Source: Ruminimicrobiellum sp045223915
Lineage (GTDB): Bacteria > Elusimicrobiota > Endomicrobiia > Endomicrobiales > Endomicrobiaceae
NCBI GenBank assembly: GCA_045223915.1
Contig: JBGUZU010000040.1
Location: 79,987-143,986, forward strand
Direction of reading: 5' to 3'
Length of the DNA stretch: 64,000 nucleotides
In this document: in pieces, positions 53,016 through 60,247 of the stretch
Numbering within the stretch: position 1 is the stretch's first letter
Layout of the letters: each line of letters starts with the position of its first letter
Notes under the pieces: model-generated
The model's database searches: none
Told to the model about the DNA's origin: nothing
What the model saw: only the letters and a program-made list of their open reading frames with translations
Made by a program: the position numbers and the translations under genes

Positions 53016-53731
53016 TTTATCTCAATAAATTCGCATGAATTTTTATCAAATTTACAATTAATAATTTCAGTTTTGTTTTTTGAATTAGTTATTTTAATTT
53101 GCGAATTATCTTTTTGCTTTTTTATTTCAATAACAATATCCGAATTTTCTTTAATTATTTTCTTTTGTTCAATTTCTTTTTTCTCATTATCACTTAACAT
53201 TGTTACAAGTATTATCGGAATATTGTAGTTTACTGCGATCTCTCTTATTTTGTTAATGTTTTCTTCTGCTATTTTGTTAAAATTTGTATCAACTGGCAGA
53301 TTTAAAGTATATGTAAGTTGTAAATAATCTATTAATATAAAGTCTAACTTTTGTCCTCTTTTTTTTAGCTCTTCAATAAGACTATTAACTTGTTGTTTTA
53401 TTTTTTCCATCGTTACACTTACACCATCATATAGATAAAAGAATCCTTTACTTGTTTCTTCATCTATTTCCTTATCTTTTTCAAAATCTGTTTTATTTAT
53501 AAAAATATTCAACTTGTTTATTTTCATTTTTATTAACAAAGGTATTAAACTAACACTCGTTGTTCCCAAAGAAAACATTGCAACATTTTTATTACTGTTC
53601 ATAACAACATTTTTTATGATATTCATCGTCAACGAACTTTTTCCTGTTCCTACCTTACCTATAACATTTACAATATCCGTAGTTTTTAAATCTTTTATTA
53701 TTTCGTCTAAAAAAGTAGTTTTTTCTTCCAT
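53012..53731 (-). CDS. Minimal DnaB/KaiC-type ATPase
   Basis: The 239-residue protein is a single RecA-fold ATPase with Walker A VIGKVGTGKSSLTMNI and Walker B KLDFILIDYLQLTYTLN, resembling the DnaB C-terminal domain. The downstream SRxxExR/SDLRESG block of replicative helicases is missing. It has no N-terminal primase-binding domain. It is transcribed from the island promoter that also faces the WYL gene. A DNA-handling or switch-like ATPase role is inferred. Confidence 0.75.
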   Translation of the reverse strand: MEEKTTFLDEIIKDLKTTDIVNVIGKVGTGKSSLTMNIIKNVVMNSNKNVAMFSLGTTSVSLIPLLIKMKINKLNIFINKTDFEKDKEIDEETSKGFFYLYDGVSVTMEKIKQQVNSLIEELKKRGQKLDFILIDYLQLTYTLNLPVDTNFNKIAEENINKIREIAVNYNIPIILVTMLSDNEKKEIEQKKIIKENSDIVIEIKKQKDNSQIKITNSKNKTEIINCKFDKNSCEFIEIK

Positions 53732-53754
53732 TTTTCCTCCATTTGTCTGTCGTT

Positions 53755-53799
53755 AGTATATCACCCCAAGTGGACAACTGCCTGTCCTTTTGATAAAAT
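53755..53799. promoter_or_regulatory. Island promoter 2: shared site between the DnaB-like gene and the WYL regulator
   Basis: The site at 53773-53786 reads GACAGGCAGTTGTC on the minus strand, followed by 12 bases and TATACT (53760-53755), the standard island layout for the DnaB-like gene. On the plus strand the WYL gene uses TGGACA-N17-TAAAAT (53771-53776 and 53794-53799). The same palindrome covers its -35 box and spacer, so bound protein would block it. Confidence 0.75.
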
Positions 53800-53828
53800 A
53801 CAGAAAATTGTATTACAGGTGGAATTTT

Positions 53829-54728
53829 ATGATTATGAATAAAATGTCTGCAATAATATTTATTTTGAACAAGTTGGACAGTGGAGAAGTAACAACGAAA
53901 GGTCTTGCCGAAGAATTAGAGGTGTCTACAAAATCCATTCAAAGATACATTAAAGAAATAGAAGATGCCGAATTTCCTTTATATAATCCACGAAAAGGAG
54001 CTTATGCATTCAGCGACAAATTCTCATTAAAAAAAATGCAGCTGTCCGATACGGAAGCAGGATTATTGGTTTTATTAAACTCCTTTGTAGATTCTTTAAA
54101 GAATAAAAAGATAGATAAAAGTTTTGATATATTTAGAAAACGAATCTTATCCGAATATGCCGATAGTCCATTTTTTGTAAAGTTTCAAACTGGACATAAA
54201 TATGAAATAACTGAAAAGACAAAGACTATAGAAAAGGCAATAAAAGATAATGAATATTTAACAATTGAATCCGTATATAACAAGAAAATACAAAATTTAA
54301 AACCAATAAAAATAGCATACTTTGAAGGATTCTGGTATTTAATCTGTTTAGTAGGACATAAAAATAAAGTTTTAAAATATAATATTGATAATATAAAGAC
54401 AATAATAACAACAAATAAATATTTTGAAATTACAAAGGATATAACCAAAATATTAAAAGAAAGCACAAATATTTATTTTGAGATGGAACGAAAAACTAAA
54501 GTAAAACTTTCTGTTGCTAAAAAGGTAGCAAAATACTTTAAAGCAAAACAATATTTCCCTTTACAAAAAATAATAAAAGAAAATAAAGACGGTTCTTTAA
54601 TATTGGAATGTAAGATAGCAAAAGAAGAAGAGATTTTACCTACAATCTTCCATTGGTTACCACATGTTAAAGTTATTGAACCGAAATGGCTCGATAATAA
54701 AGTTAGAGAAATATTAAAACAATACTAA
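53829..54728 (+). CDS. WYL-domain transcriptional regulator
   Basis: From the ATG at 53829 (site AGGTGG 6 bases before) it is 299 residues. It has an N-terminal winged helix-turn-helix (GLAEELEVSTKSIQRYIKEI, about residues 26-46), a WYL domain at about 125-210 with GFWYLICLVG and NIDNIKTI, and a C-terminal WCX-like region ending LPHVKVIEPKWLDNKVREIL. WYL regulators sense ligands, often single-stranded nucleic acid in described cases. It lies divergently next to one of seven identical promoter elements and is the only regulator in the island, so it probably binds them. Confidence 0.9.
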   Translation: MIMNKMSAIIFILNKLDSGEVTTKGLAEELEVSTKSIQRYIKEIEDAEFPLYNPRKGAYAFSDKFSLKKMQLSDTEAGLLVLLNSFVDSLKNKKIDKSFDIFRKRILSEYADSPFFVKFQTGHKYEITEKTKTIEKAIKDNEYLTIESVYNKKIQNLKPIKIAYFEGFWYLICLVGHKNKVLKYNIDNIKTIITTNKYFEITKDITKILKESTNIYFEMERKTKVKLSVAKKVAKYFKAKQYFPLQKIIKENKDGSLILECKIAKEEEILPTIFHWLPHVKVIEPKWLDNKVREILKQY

Positions 54729-54729
54729 A

Positions 54730-55173
54730 CTATATCCTTGTCATGTTTTTACCTAAAAATATGTTATATCTTATAGTAGTGTAAAACTTTGGAATAAAAT
54801 TGCTGTATTTTATTGAATATTTTTCATTAGAAGTTTCTATTATATATTCGGAAAATATAAACTCTCTAAAAAGATTCTTGTTTTGAATCCAACTATCTTT
54901 TTTGTAAAATATAGCATCATCTGAAATGTTTTTTACGGTTATTTCCGCATAAGGATATTTACAAATTTCTTTAATTAATTCTTTTTTCTTTTCTTGAGTG
55001 TTTCCCGATAATAATATTTGTTTTATTGCGGATTTTATAGTATCACAAGTATCAATTTCTGAAGCAATATATCCGTCATAATACATATAATATCCCAAAT
55101 ATGTTGCTGATATTACTATAACCATTGATATAATAATAAATATAAGTATAAATTTAATTTTTTCTTTTATCAT
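54730..55173 (-). CDS. Hypothetical single-TM protein
   Basis: The 147-residue protein has one TM segment (about 8-30: FILIFIIISMVIVISATYLG). A probably extracytoplasmic domain follows, containing CDTIKSAIKQILLSG and EICKYPYAEITVKNISDDAIF. It follows the TPR gene by 12 bases and converges on the WYL gene with 1 base between stops. No family is recognised. Confidence 0.55.
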   Translation of the reverse strand: MIKEKIKFILIFIIISMVIVISATYLGYYMYYDGYIASEIDTCDTIKSAIKQILLSGNTQEKKKELIKEICKYPYAEITVKNISDDAIFYKKDSWIQNKNLFREFIFSEYIIETSNEKYSIKYSNFIPKFYTTIRYNIFLGKNMTRI

Positions 55174-55185
55174 TTTTATTATCCT

Positions 55186-55725
55186 TTATTTAGATATTTC
55201 ATAGTATATATTCGATAAATGTTGCAGGTAATTTAGAGCATACTTATTGTTATTTCCAATATTATAAAAACACGATTTAAAATAACCTGAAACATCAATA
55301 GGAATGTTATATTGCTTGTTTTCAGGATTATTAACATTACCTTTCTTGTATGTTTTTAGTATTTTATAAAACTCTTCCAGCTCTTCTTTCTTGATATCTT
55401 TTTTTCTGCTTTCCAATTCTAATTCTATCGACTTCATAATATCCTCAATAGCTTGTTTATCTAAAGCCATCTTTAGTTTAGTTAAACCTCTATAACCGTA
55501 TCCAAGACATTTCTTTTTATCAGAAAGTTTTATAAACATATTGAAATTTTTAATAGCTTCATCATATTGTTTTAATCTTTTCTTTAAAACTCCCATCAAT
55601 AAATATCCGTATTCGTCATGCTCTTTGTTTATTACTTCTTCATAAACTTTTGTCGCCTTTTCATATTCTCCTTTAAGAAAATAGTTATAACCCGTAAACC
55701 AAAGTTGTCTGCCTTCTTTTTTCAT
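55186..55725 (-). CDS. TPR-repeat protein
   Basis: I start it at the ATG at 55725 (MKKEGRQLWF), 5 bases after a GGAGG site. The longer frame would begin inside the promoter's -10 region. The 179-residue protein has at least two TPR units (YFLKGEYEKATKVYEEVIN and LKQYDEAIKNFNMFIKL) and no signal peptide. It is the first gene behind an island promoter and is followed by the single-TM protein. Confidence 0.7.
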   Translation of the reverse strand: MKKEGRQLWFTGYNYFLKGEYEKATKVYEEVINKEHDEYGYLLMGVLKKRLKQYDEAIKNFNMFIKLSDKKKCLGYGYRGLTKLKMALDKQAIEDIMKSIELELESRKKDIKKEELEEFYKILKTYKKGNVNNPENKQYNIPIDVSGYFKSCFYNIGNNNKYALNYLQHLSNIYYEISK

Positions 55726-55756
55726 AGCATCCTCCATAAAATTAATTTGTATAATT

Positions 55757-55788
55757 ATTTTATAAAGAGAGGCAGACAACAGTATGTC
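55757..55788 (-). promoter_or_regulatory. Island promoter 3 (TPR operon)
   Basis: The minus strand reads GACATACTGTTGTC (55788-55775), 12 bases, then TAAAAT (55762-55757). The predicted start is about 25 bases before the TPR gene's ATG. Confidence 0.8.
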
Positions 55789-55812
55789 GTTATAATAATT
55801 TATAATTTATAT

Positions 55813-56271
55813 TTATTTTTTTATTAGCTTATTTAACGATATCTGTTTGTTTTTTAATTGAACAAAAACTCTATCATTTTTCATTTTACTAGGGTTGTTT
55901 ATACAGTAATCTCTTATTAAATGGAAATAATCTTTTATATTATTAAAAGCAATTCTTTCTTTACAGTTTAAACAATGAAATTTTATTACATGTGCACCAG
56001 ATAATATTGAACCTACACAATAATAAGGAACAAGTGTTTCTTTACCACAACAAGGACATTTATATTTCGGAAACTCCGCACTATCAACATATCCAGAACA
56101 TAACCATACTATTCCTATTTCCATAGGCATACTTTCTTTGAATTCTATATCCTTTTCTTTTTCAAACATATCATAATATAAAGTGCCTAAACTTCTATTT
56201 TTTATTGTTTTTGAAATGTTTTTTAGTACATAGTGTTTTTGTGCTTCAGTTTTTGTGATGAAATCTTTCAT
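55813..56271 (-). CDS. Zinc-ribbon hypothetical protein
   Basis: The 152-residue cytosolic protein contains the zinc-binding pattern CPCCGKETLV, then FHCLNCKERIAF (two CxxC knuckles 30 residues apart), near residues 75-110. It is the last of a run of small genes, 75 bases after the 79-residue protein. Its knuckle spacing and the hydrophobic segment between the knuckles resemble the two other zinc-ribbon proteins upstream. Function unknown. Confidence 0.6.
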   Translation of the reverse strand: MKDFITKTEAQKHYVLKNISKTIKNRSLGTLYYDMFEKEKDIEFKESMPMEIGIVWLCSGYVDSAEFPKYKCPCCGKETLVPYYCVGSILSGAHVIKFHCLNCKERIAFNNIKDYFHLIRDYCINNPSKMKNDRVFVQLKNKQISLNKLIKK

Positions 56272-56346
56272 TTTTTATCTCCTTTAGCTCTATTTTTATA
56301 GTGCAGGCAAGTAAAGTGACTAAATCCACACTGTATTTTTGTTTTT

Positions 56347-56586
56347 TTATCTATTATCTTTATATTTACTTACACATTTGTTATGTTTATCATATAAATC
56401 CATAATTTGAACAACTATTTCTTTTGACATATTTCTTGTTTCTTCTTTGCTATCTGCAAATATTGTTCCATCAGAATTTAATTTTAATTTATATTCAAGT
56501 CCATCCCAAACAATACCTTTAACAATATTTACCCAGTCGAGTTTTTTTGCTGTTAATTGTGCTTTGTTATTTGTTTTCTCTTCCAT
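56347..56586 (-). CDS. Small hypothetical protein
   Basis: The 79-residue charged, soluble protein begins MEEKTNNKAQLTAKKLDWVN. It starts 12 bases after the 63-residue zinc-ribbon gene and has no recognised domain. Its position inside a tightly spaced operon supports it as a real gene. Confidence 0.5.
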   Translation of the reverse strand: MEEKTNNKAQLTAKKLDWVNIVKGIVWDGLEYKLKLNSDGTIFADSKEETRNMSKEIVVQIMDLYDKHNKCVSKYKDNR

Positions 56587-56598
56587 CGTTATATTCCC

Positions 56599-56790
56599 TT
56601 ATTTGTCTTCCTTTGGTATTGTATATTTACTTGAAATTATTTTAGGTAGTTCACATTCTGACATGTAGAAAAAAATTTTATTACAATCATTACAAGATGC
56701 TGCACAAAATCTTTCAATACATTTTTTACCTGCTGCATAAGAGATATAAAAATCTCTCGTGTCTTCACTACCACAAAATTTACATTTCAT
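56599..56790 (-). CDS. Small zinc-ribbon protein
   Basis: From the ATG at 56790, with an AAAAGGA site, the protein has 63 residues and starts MKCKFCGSEDTRDFYISYAA, followed by CIERFCAASCNDCNKIFFY. Two CxxC knuckles form a zinc ribbon. The longer open frame upstream overlaps the preceding gene and lacks an initiation signal. It resembles the zinc-ribbon part of the exported neighbour at 56,819-57,208. Confidence 0.6.
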   Translation of the reverse strand: MKCKFCGSEDTRDFYISYAAGKKCIERFCAASCNDCNKIFFYMSECELPKIISSKYTIPKEDK

Positions 56791-56818
56791 CTTGAATCCT
56801 TTTAATTCTTGAATAATT

Positions 56819-57208
56819 TTATTTATATTTGCCATTATAAAGTTCTTTTGAACATATTCCGTTACCATTTGATTTATATTCAGGATGACCGTCAACATAA
56901 TCACCATATATCATGTCCGTTATAACAAGTTTATTACAATTTCTACAGATTGCAACACAAACATATCTGTTAGGCCAATTAATATTTCCAGCTATAAGAT
57001 AACTCGTTACTTTTAAACCATATTGCCCACATGAAGGGCATTGGGTTGTATTTCTGTGTAGAACTGGATTTTCATCTCTTAAATCTTCTACTAAAAACAA
57101 AGCTTTTTGGTGTGTTAATTTATTAAATCCTGGATTTTTAACTGCATACAAATTACTACTAACAAAAATAACTGATAACATCATTAATACAATCTTAAAA
57201 TGTTTCAT
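56819..57208 (-). CDS. Exported zinc-ribbon protein
   Basis: The 129-residue protein has a signal peptide (MKHFKIVLMMLSVIFVSSNLYA) and a ribbon with CPSCGQYGLKV and VCVAICRNCNKLVI. It is the first gene behind island promoter 4 and begins about 27 bases after the predicted transcript start. An exported zinc ribbon is uncommon. A role in the cell envelope is possible, but nothing identifies it. Confidence 0.6.
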   Translation of the reverse strand: MKHFKIVLMMLSVIFVSSNLYAVKNPGFNKLTHQKALFLVEDLRDENPVLHRNTTQCPSCGQYGLKVTSYLIAGNINWPNRYVCVAICRNCNKLVITDMIYGDYVDGHPEYKSNGNGICSKELYNGKYK

Positions 57209-57241
57209 ATTTATTCTCCTATAAAATTTTTTTACAATACT

Positions 57242-57273
57242 ATTTTACAAAAGCATCAAGACAACAGTATGTC
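57242..57273 (-). promoter_or_regulatory. Island promoter 4 (zinc-ribbon operon)
   Basis: The minus strand reads GACATACTGTTGTC (57273-57260), 12 bases ending CTTTTG, then TAAAAT (57247-57242). The palindrome is identical to that of promoter 3. Confidence 0.8.
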
Positions 57274-57281
57274 TTAAAAAC

Positions 57282-57812
57282 TTACTTCAATAAAGCAATT
57301 CTTTGTCTATATAAACTATTTTTTCTTTGTTTCTTAATTTTCTGAGATATTCTTTTTTTTTCTTCATCAGATAATTTCAAATTCCAATTACCAAAACCAA
57401 TTATATTTATTAATTTTTCCCTTTCTTTTTCAGTTCCCCATTCTTTTTCAAATTTATGTTGTTCTCCAAAAGCAAGATTATCACCAATTTTCCAACAAAT
57501 TTGTGCTACTACAAAACTAATAACAGAAAAAATTAAGATTGATTTTAATTTTATACCATTTTGAACAAAATCTTGTCGAAATATAAAACCTACAATTGGG
57601 CTTAATATCGATATAGCAAATAAAATTCCATAAGCTACTAAAAAATACCAACCAATAGTTTCTTTTAATCCTTCCCAATCTTTTTCATAAATTTGTGTTA
57701 ATGTCATACCAATTAACACTACAAAAAAACAAAATACATAATATAAATATACTGAGGTTATTGCTAAATCAACTAAACCGCTAAAACTCATTCCAAATAT
57801 TGAATTTATCAT
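57282..57812 (-). CDS. Three-TM membrane protein, paralog A
   Basis: From the ATG at 57812, with an AAGGAGG site, the protein has 176 residues. It has TM segments at about 17-41, 52-77 and 87-107, and a charged cytosolic C-terminal tail with NLAFGEQHKFEKEWGTEKE. It is about 60 percent identical by eye to the protein at 61,518-62,048 over its whole length. Both have their own island promoter. No known family is recognised. Confidence 0.7.
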   Translation of the reverse strand: MINSIFGMSFSGLVDLAITSVYLYYVFCFFVVLIGMTLTQIYEKDWEGLKETIGWYFLVAYGILFAISILSPIVGFIFRQDFVQNGIKLKSILIFSVISFVVAQICWKIGDNLAFGEQHKFEKEWGTEKEREKLINIIGFGNWNLKLSDEEKKRISQKIKKQRKNSLYRQRIALLK

Positions 57813-57848
57813 CTTACACCTCCTTACAATCTTTTCTTTTCCAATAAT

Positions 57849-57880
57849 ATTGTACAAAAGCATATAGACAACACTATGTC
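57849..57880 (-). promoter_or_regulatory. Island promoter 5 (membrane paralog A)
   Basis: The minus strand reads GACATAGTGTTGTC (57880-57867), 12 bases ending CTTTTG, then TACAAT (57854-57849). The spacer is nearly the same as in promoter 4. Confidence 0.8.
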
Positions 57881-57908
57881 GCGAAAAATAAATGTTTTCA
57901 AAATAAAA

Positions 57909-57936
57909 AATCCCCAATAAAATTACTGGGGATTTA
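57909..57936 (-). terminator. Terminator after the DUF2130 gene
   Basis: The stem AAATCCCCA/TGGGGATTT with a 10-base loop is followed on the minus strand by TTTTTTATTTT. It separates the DUF2130 operon from promoter 5. Confidence 0.85.
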
Positions 57937-57972
57937 GTTATAAATTTTTTAAAATATTTTCGGTATTTAAAT

Positions 57973-59265
57973 TTAATTTTCTTTCTTTTTGTTTTCTGCT
58001 TCTTTAAATTTTTCTATCATTGTAGGATTGCCTTTCGTTAATTTTTTTACGGTTAAATCTTGCAATTTGTTATTCGCTAACCGTAGATTATTTTCTGTCT
58101 TTCTTAAATTTTCTTTTATATCTTCAAGATTTTTTATTGTAGTATCTATTTTTTCTATGGCTTCTTTGAAATTTTTCCCTGCACGACCATAATTAGTTTG
58201 GAAACCATCTTTAAAATCATTAAGTCTATCTTCAAAGTTTGTAATATCTATATTTTTTTGTTTATACTCAGCAAGTTCATTTTTATAATTAACACTGTTT
58301 AATGCTGCATTTCTTAAAAGTGTTATTATTGTAATAAAAAATTGAGGTCTTATAACATACATCTTAGGATATTTGTATGATACATCCACTATTCCTGTGT
58401 TATAAAATTCATTATCACTTTCAAGCATTGATACTAAAACAGCATATTCACAATTTTTTTCGTTTCTGTCTTTATCTAACTCTTTAAAGAAATCTTCATT
58501 TTTATGTTTTTTAGCTGTTGTTTCCACTTCATTTTTCATTTCAAACATAATTGAAATATATTCAATCCCAGAATCGGTAAAATCTCTGAAAATAAAATCA
58601 CCTTTACTGCCAGATTTAGCATCGTTATCTTTATCGAAAAAAGCTTTTGGAAATGCCGTAACACGAAGTTTATTAAACTCATTTAAACAATGTTGTTCCA
58701 ATGTTTCGCCTACCATTTTTGTAGATAACTTTACCTTAAAATCTTTATAAGAAGCTATTACTTCATCCTTTGCTTTTAAATCGTTTTTATGTTTTTCTTT
58801 TAATGCTATTTCTTCTTTTTTTGCAATTTCAATATTTCCTTTAAGTGTTATTATTTCTTGCTCTTTTTTATTCAAATCTTCTTTTACTTTTTCAAGTGCA
58901 GAATTAATAGCTATAGTTTTATCTTTTTCGTTTGAATCTATTTGAGATTTTAACTTAATATTTTCTTGCTTTATTTCTTCAAGTTCTTTTGCCTTTTCTG
59001 CACTGTAGATTGTTTTATTTGTTTCTATCTGTTTTTCTAAATCTTCAATTTTATGCTTATATTCCAATTCTACTTTTTCTTGTTCAGATTTAAATTTATC
59101 TTTCATTAATTCAATATCTTTGCTTTTAGTTTCATTAATCTGTTTTATTCTTTCATCAATTTCTTTTGTAAATTCTTTGTTTTTAATTTGGCTTACTATT
59201 GCAGCATAACCTGCTTCATCAACTTTAAATACTTCACCACATTTAGGACATTTTATTTCTTGCAT
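57973..59265 (-). CDS. DUF2130 protein with coiled coil and PD-(D/E)xK-like motif
   Basis: The 430-residue protein begins with a zinc knuckle IKCPKCGEVFKVDEAGYAA. It continues as a long coiled coil (about 30-185) and then the conserved DUF2130 region with GDFIFRDFTDSGIEYISIMF and EMKNE near residues 227-250. That D-x(n)-E-x-K order resembles restriction-endonuclease-fold nucleases. A second coiled coil ends the protein. DUF2130 is widespread and lacks an assigned function. It follows the DnaB-like gene by 74 bases and may be read from promoter 6. Confidence 0.85.
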   Translation of the reverse strand: MQEIKCPKCGEVFKVDEAGYAAIVSQIKNKEFTKEIDERIKQINETKSKDIELMKDKFKSEQEKVELEYKHKIEDLEKQIETNKTIYSAEKAKELEEIKQENIKLKSQIDSNEKDKTIAINSALEKVKEDLNKKEQEIITLKGNIEIAKKEEIALKEKHKNDLKAKDEVIASYKDFKVKLSTKMVGETLEQHCLNEFNKLRVTAFPKAFFDKDNDAKSGSKGDFIFRDFTDSGIEYISIMFEMKNEVETTAKKHKNEDFFKELDKDRNEKNCEYAVLVSMLESDNEFYNTGIVDVSYKYPKMYVIRPQFFITIITLLRNAALNSVNYKNELAEYKQKNIDITNFEDRLNDFKDGFQTNYGRAGKNFKEAIEKIDTTIKNLEDIKENLRKTENNLRLANNKLQDLTVKKLTKGNPTMIEKFKEAENKKKEN

Positions 59266-59339
59266 AATTTACTCCTATTTATTTTTCAATTATAAAAATA
59301 TTTTACAAAATTGTACCAAAAACTAATATAAACTTTTAG

Positions 59340-60227
59340 TTATTCTACTTTTATTTCAGATTTATTAAAAAATTTTGCGATTTCTTTATCATAAATTAAA
59401 TTTGCAGTTCCTAAAGAGCCTTTTTTTTGTTTTCTTATAATGATTTCTGCTTGATCTTGTATGCCTATGTAATTTTTTTCTCTATAAATAAAGGCTATAA
59501 CATCGGCATATTGTTCCATGCCTGAATCTCTTAAATCTGAAAGCATAGGTCTTTGCTGTACTGCTCTTGAAATTTGTACCAATGCAATAATAGGAATTTT
59601 TAAATCTATTGCAAGTGCTTTTAATATTTTTGCATTTTCAGCTGCATACCCTCTTTTTGTGTTACTATGTATAAGTTCTAAATAATCTATAATTATCAAA
59701 TCGAGCTTTTTACCTTTAGTTTCTAATTCCTTTGCTAGTATCTTTGAAACTTCGCATATTTCTGTACCTGTCATATCTTCATCACAAAAATATAGTTGTG
59801 AATTAGCTATTTTTTTACTAACATTTAAACATTTCATCCAATCGTTATTAGAAAGTTGCCCTCTTAGAAATTTAGCCTGATTAATCAATGTACAAGAAGC
59901 TAACAATTTCATCATCAATGATATATTTGATCGTTCTAAAGAAAAAATTGCAACAGTTCCGTTATTATTAACTGCAATATTTTCAACAATATTCAAAGCA
60001 AAACTGGTTTTTCCCACAGAAGGTCTTCCTGAAATTATTATAAGCTCAGAAGGTTGTAGACCTAAAGTAAGCCTATCAAATTCATCAAAACCTGTCTTTA
60101 AACCTGAAAAATATTCTTTTTGATGTCTTTTTCCAAGTGTTTCAATATTGTATTTAATAATTTCTTTAGATGTTACAAAGTGTGAATTAATATTCTCTTT
60201 TGACTCATCTTTTAAATCATCAGCCAT
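59340..60227 (-). CDS. Stand-alone DnaB C-terminal-domain ATPase
   Basis: The 295-residue protein has the linker helix and RecA-fold motor of replicative helicases: SGLKTGFDEFDRLTLGL, Walker A IISGRPSVGKTSFAL, Walker B LDLIIIDYLELIHS, and VQISRAVQQRPMLSDLRDSG, then YADVIAFIYRE. The N-terminal primase-binding domain of DnaB is missing, and the SR motif loop is three to four residues shorter than usual. It follows the 404-residue repeat protein by 20 bases. It could be a helicase accessory or an inhibitor that co-assembles with DnaB. Confidence 0.85.
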   Translation of the reverse strand: MADDLKDESKENINSHFVTSKEIIKYNIETLGKRHQKEYFSGLKTGFDEFDRLTLGLQPSELIIISGRPSVGKTSFALNIVENIAVNNNGTVAIFSLERSNISLMMKLLASCTLINQAKFLRGQLSNNDWMKCLNVSKKIANSQLYFCDEDMTGTEICEVSKILAKELETKGKKLDLIIIDYLELIHSNTKRGYAAENAKILKALAIDLKIPIIALVQISRAVQQRPMLSDLRDSGMEQYADVIAFIYREKNYIGIQDQAEIIIRKQKKGSLGTANLIYDKEIAKFFNKSEIKVE

Positions 60228-60247
60228 TTTTTTCTCCTTATATTTAT

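Noticed and set aside
56305..56325. GTGGATTTAGTCAC upstream of the 152-residue zinc-ribbon gene as an eighth island site
   Set aside because: Its half-sites are GTG/CAC and not GACA/TGTC, and no -10 box follows at 12 bases. It is probably chance.
59266..59339. Island-type promoter in front of the DUF2130 gene
   Set aside because: There is a TAAAAT box but no GACA-N6-TGTC palindrome. The gene is more likely read from promoter 6 or a plain promoter.
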